A stretch of DNA of 64,000 nt, taken from contig NZ_VCPD01000007.1 of the NCBI RefSeq assembly GCF_005938215.1, forward strand, positions 124,001-188,000, written 5' to 3'. The notes under the pieces are model-generated. The model was not told the origin of the DNA. It saw only the letters and a list, made by a program, of their open reading frames with translations, and made no database searches. Below are positions 62,441-64,000 of this stretch, in pieces (the first letter of the stretch is position 1; each line of letters starts with the position of its first letter). Position numbers and translations under genes: made by a program. Origin of the DNA: Ruegeria sediminis. Its GTDB lineage: Bacteria; Pseudomonadota; Alphaproteobacteria; Rhodobacterales; Rhodobacteraceae.

Positions 62441-63283
62441 ATGAAAGAAGACCGCCGCAGCCCGTTCCGCGATGCCCAGACCGACCGTTCGACTGCACGT
62501 GGCGTTCCGGAAACGCCGCAATCCCGATCCCCGTCCTACAAGCTCGCCTTCGCGGACGAGGATTTCCTGCTTCGGGACGAGTTGCGCCCGGTGCGGCTGC
62601 AACTGGAACTGCTGAAGCCCGAGATGCTGATGGCCGAGCGGCAGATCACCTCGACCATCGTCATGTTCGGCGGCGCGCGCATTCCCGAGCCGTCGCAGAA
62701 GCACAAGGCACGCACGCAGACGCTGGCGGAACTGTCGCAGTATTACGAAGAAGCGCGCGAATTCGCCCGCCTGATGACCGAGAAGTCCAAGGAGAGCGGC
62801 TGCCGCGAAAACGTCATCGTCACCGGCGGCGGACCGGGCGTCATGGAGGCAGGCAATCGTGGCGCGCATGAGGCCGGGGGATGCTCGATCGGGCTCAGCA
62901 TCGTGCTGCCGCATGAGCAGGCGCCGAACCTGTTCGTGACGCCGGAACTCAGCTTCAACTTCCACTATTTCGCCATCCGCAAGATGCATTTCCTGATGCG
63001 CGCCCGGGCCATCACCATCTTCCCCGGCGGCTTCGGGACGATGGACGAGATGTTCGAATCCCTGACGCTGATCCAGACTGGCCGGATGGGTCGGGTTCCG
63101 TTCCTGCTGTTCGGGCGCGCCTTCTGGGAAAAGGTCATCAACTGGGAGGCGCTGGCCGATGCCGGCACGATCTCGGCCGAGGATCTGGACCTGTTCCGGT
63201 TCGTGGACACCGCACAGGAGGCCGTGGAGATCATCGAGAACTGGGAGCCCGCGCCGCCGCGCGACACAATTCCGGGGAGGTGA
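62441..63283 (+). CDS. LOG-family protein (lysine decarboxylase-like fold)
   Basis: A 280-residue Rossmann-fold protein of the LOG (TIGR00730-related) type, with TIVMFGGARIPEP, VTGGGPGVMEAGNRGAHEAGG and ITIFPGGFGTMDEMFESLTL, the PGGxGT motif that binds nucleotide phosphate. Shorter LOG proteins release cytokinin bases from nucleotides or remove phosphoribosyl groups; this longer form has an extra N-terminal about 60 residues. A lysine decarboxylase function is not supported. ATG 62441 is preferred over an upstream TTG. Confidence 0.87.
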   Translation: MKEDRRSPFRDAQTDRSTARGVPETPQSRSPSYKLAFADEDFLLRDELRPVRLQLELLKPEMLMAERQITSTIVMFGGARIPEPSQKHKARTQTLAELSQYYEEAREFARLMTEKSKESGCRENVIVTGGGPGVMEAGNRGAHEAGGCSIGLSIVLPHEQAPNLFVTPELSFNFHYFAIRKMHFLMRARAITIFPGGFGTMDEMFESLTLIQTGRMGRVPFLLFGRAFWEKVINWEALADAGTISAEDLDLFRFVDTAQEAVEIIENWEPAPPRDTIPGR

Positions 63284-63330
63284 GGCGATTCGTGCTACAC
63301 TGAGCCCGTCCATTTCCAAGGGAGGGGCTC

Positions 63331-63618
63331 ATGGCATATGTAACGGTCTCAAACTGGACTTATGACGACAGCCTGAACGAAGCGGCGCTGATCGCGACGG
63401 CCAAGGAAAAACTCAGCCAGCTCAAAGCCATGGGCGCCAGCAGCGGTCACCTGGTGCGCACCGGCCCGTACGAGGGGTTGATCGTGGTCGTGTATCCCGA
63501 CGAGGGCTCCTGGAACCGCGTCCGCGAGGCCGTGCAACACATGCGCAAGGATACCAGCCCTTCCGAAGGCGGCGTGTTCACCGGCGCGCTCAGCGGCCCT
63601 GCCGTCGTGTCGGTCTGA
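63331..63618 (+). CDS. Small conserved hypothetical protein, 95 residues
   Basis: A 95-residue protein starting MAYVTVSNWTYDDSLNEAALIATAKEKLSQLKAMGASSG, with a mixed alpha/beta pattern (LIVVVYPDEGSWNRVREAVQHMRKD) suggesting a ferredoxin-like or dimeric alpha-beta barrel fold. No signal peptide or known motif. A good AGGGAGG binding site precedes the ATG. It is convergent with the short gene at 63642. Confidence 0.75.
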   Translation: MAYVTVSNWTYDDSLNEAALIATAKEKLSQLKAMGASSGHLVRTGPYEGLIVVVYPDEGSWNRVREAVQHMRKDTSPSEGGVFTGALSGPAVVSV

Positions 63619-63641
63619 GCGGCGCCTTTGTTCCGCCCGGA

Positions 63642-63851
63642 TCAATGCAGATGCGCCGGCAACACACCCAGTTCGACACCCTGCGGCAGCTTGGTCAGCA
63701 CCTGCGCGCCCGCCACCTCCTTGATCGCATAGCCGTAACCCGCCAGACGGAACTTCCATTCCCGCGCGCTCAGGGACTTGTCCCGCTCCCGTTGCAGCAG
63801 GTCCAATAGGCCCGCCTCGATCGCGTCGCGTGCAATTTCAACCCGTGCCAT
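63642..63851 (-). CDS. Small conserved hypothetical protein, 69 residues
   Basis: A 69-residue cytoplasmic protein, MARVEIARDAIEAGLLDLLQRERDKSLSAREWKFRLAGYGYAIKEVAGAQVLTKLPQGVELGVLPAHLH. The helix followed by a beta-hairpin-like end resembles short conserved proteins of the Roseobacter group. Function is unknown. A weak binding site precedes ATG 63851. Confidence 0.68.
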   Translation of the reverse strand: MARVEIARDAIEAGLLDLLQRERDKSLSAREWKFRLAGYGYAIKEVAGAQVLTKLPQGVELGVLPAHLH

Positions 63852-64000
63852 ATGCCATCCTCCATGGCCTTGTTGCCAGTTTCGAAACTGATTGTTGATC
63901 GCGGCGAGGGTTTGCCGGGAATTGGGAAAGTTTCGGGCGCGCGGGCGGCTTTTCCCGGCGGGGATTGAGTGTTATGGCGGCCGTGTTGGATGAAGGAGAC
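63852..64000. other. Intergenic region with the ribosome binding site of the next gene
   Basis: No gene is visible in the last 149 bases. The closing GAAGGAGAC at 63992-64000 is a strong Shine-Dalgarno sequence, so a plus-strand gene probably starts just beyond the window. The region is partly AT-rich and likely holds divergent promoters. Confidence 0.5.

Overview
This 64 kb window is a chromosomal segment of a GC-rich alphaproteobacterium, most likely a member of the Roseobacter group (Rhodobacterales). The evidence is the cell-cycle methyltransferase CcrM, the flagellin regulators FlaF and FlbT, the leuS-lptE-holA order, alphaproteobacterial families such as DUF2125 and DUF3576, and very tight gene packing with many 1-14 bp overlaps. 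I see no insertion sequence, prophage, CRISPR array, rRNA or tRNA gene. About 67 protein genes account for nearly all of the sequence, and no gene-free stretch exceeds about 300 bases.

Layout. 0-5.7 kb: 3' end of a DUF6544 gene, an OmpR-type response regulator, ribA, a small L,D-transpeptidase, a YggS protein, a porin and a DUF3576 lipoprotein. 5.7-13.4 kb: leuS-lptE-holA, a glutathione S-transferase, a flavoprotein, a small HNH protein, a crotonase-fold protein and an SDR. 13.5-22.9 kb: a DUF2125 protein, the pmbA/IMPase/Kdo-transferase/lpxK run (quality control and lipid A), an opposing DciA-like/DsbA/CoA-transferase operon, and mutY. 23-27.5 kb: an AlkB-type membrane hydroxylase, a membrane class III nucleotide cyclase, ccrM and rnhB.

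27.6-31.3 kb is the least conventional part: a His-rich exported protein, a small secreted protein overlapping a membrane-anchored winged-helix protein, a Cys-rich exported protein, and a DUF427-class III cyclase fusion. 31.4-37.3 kb is one end of a flagellar cluster (DUF1217 protein, flbT, flaF, flagellin, FlgN-like, FlgJ-like, fliK, flgD).

38.3-50.9 kb is a polyamine region. A potDABC-type operon ending in a PuuB-like oxidase runs leftward. A GntR/FCD regulator and a putrescine-type aminotransferase run rightward. A second four-gene ABC transporter of the same class follows. Three near-palindromes centred on TGATCA sit before the binding-protein gene, on the regulator start codon, and inside a near-consensus promoter of the aminotransferase, so the regulator probably controls uptake and catabolism together.

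51-64 kb: a lytic transglycosylase, a WYL regulator divergent from a GST-like/DUF1801 pair across a perfect 23 bp palindrome, the dapE/DUF2064/rnr operon, an ionotropic-glutamate-receptor-like channel, a cupin, dapD, a threonine dehydratase-like enzyme, a LOG-family protein and small conserved proteins. The window ends on what looks like the ribosome binding site of the next gene.

I did not find a clear, self-contained novel system. The best leads are the 27.6-31.3 kb module, the TGATCA-centred polyamine regulon, the WYL operator and the iGluR-like channel with an unusual pore.
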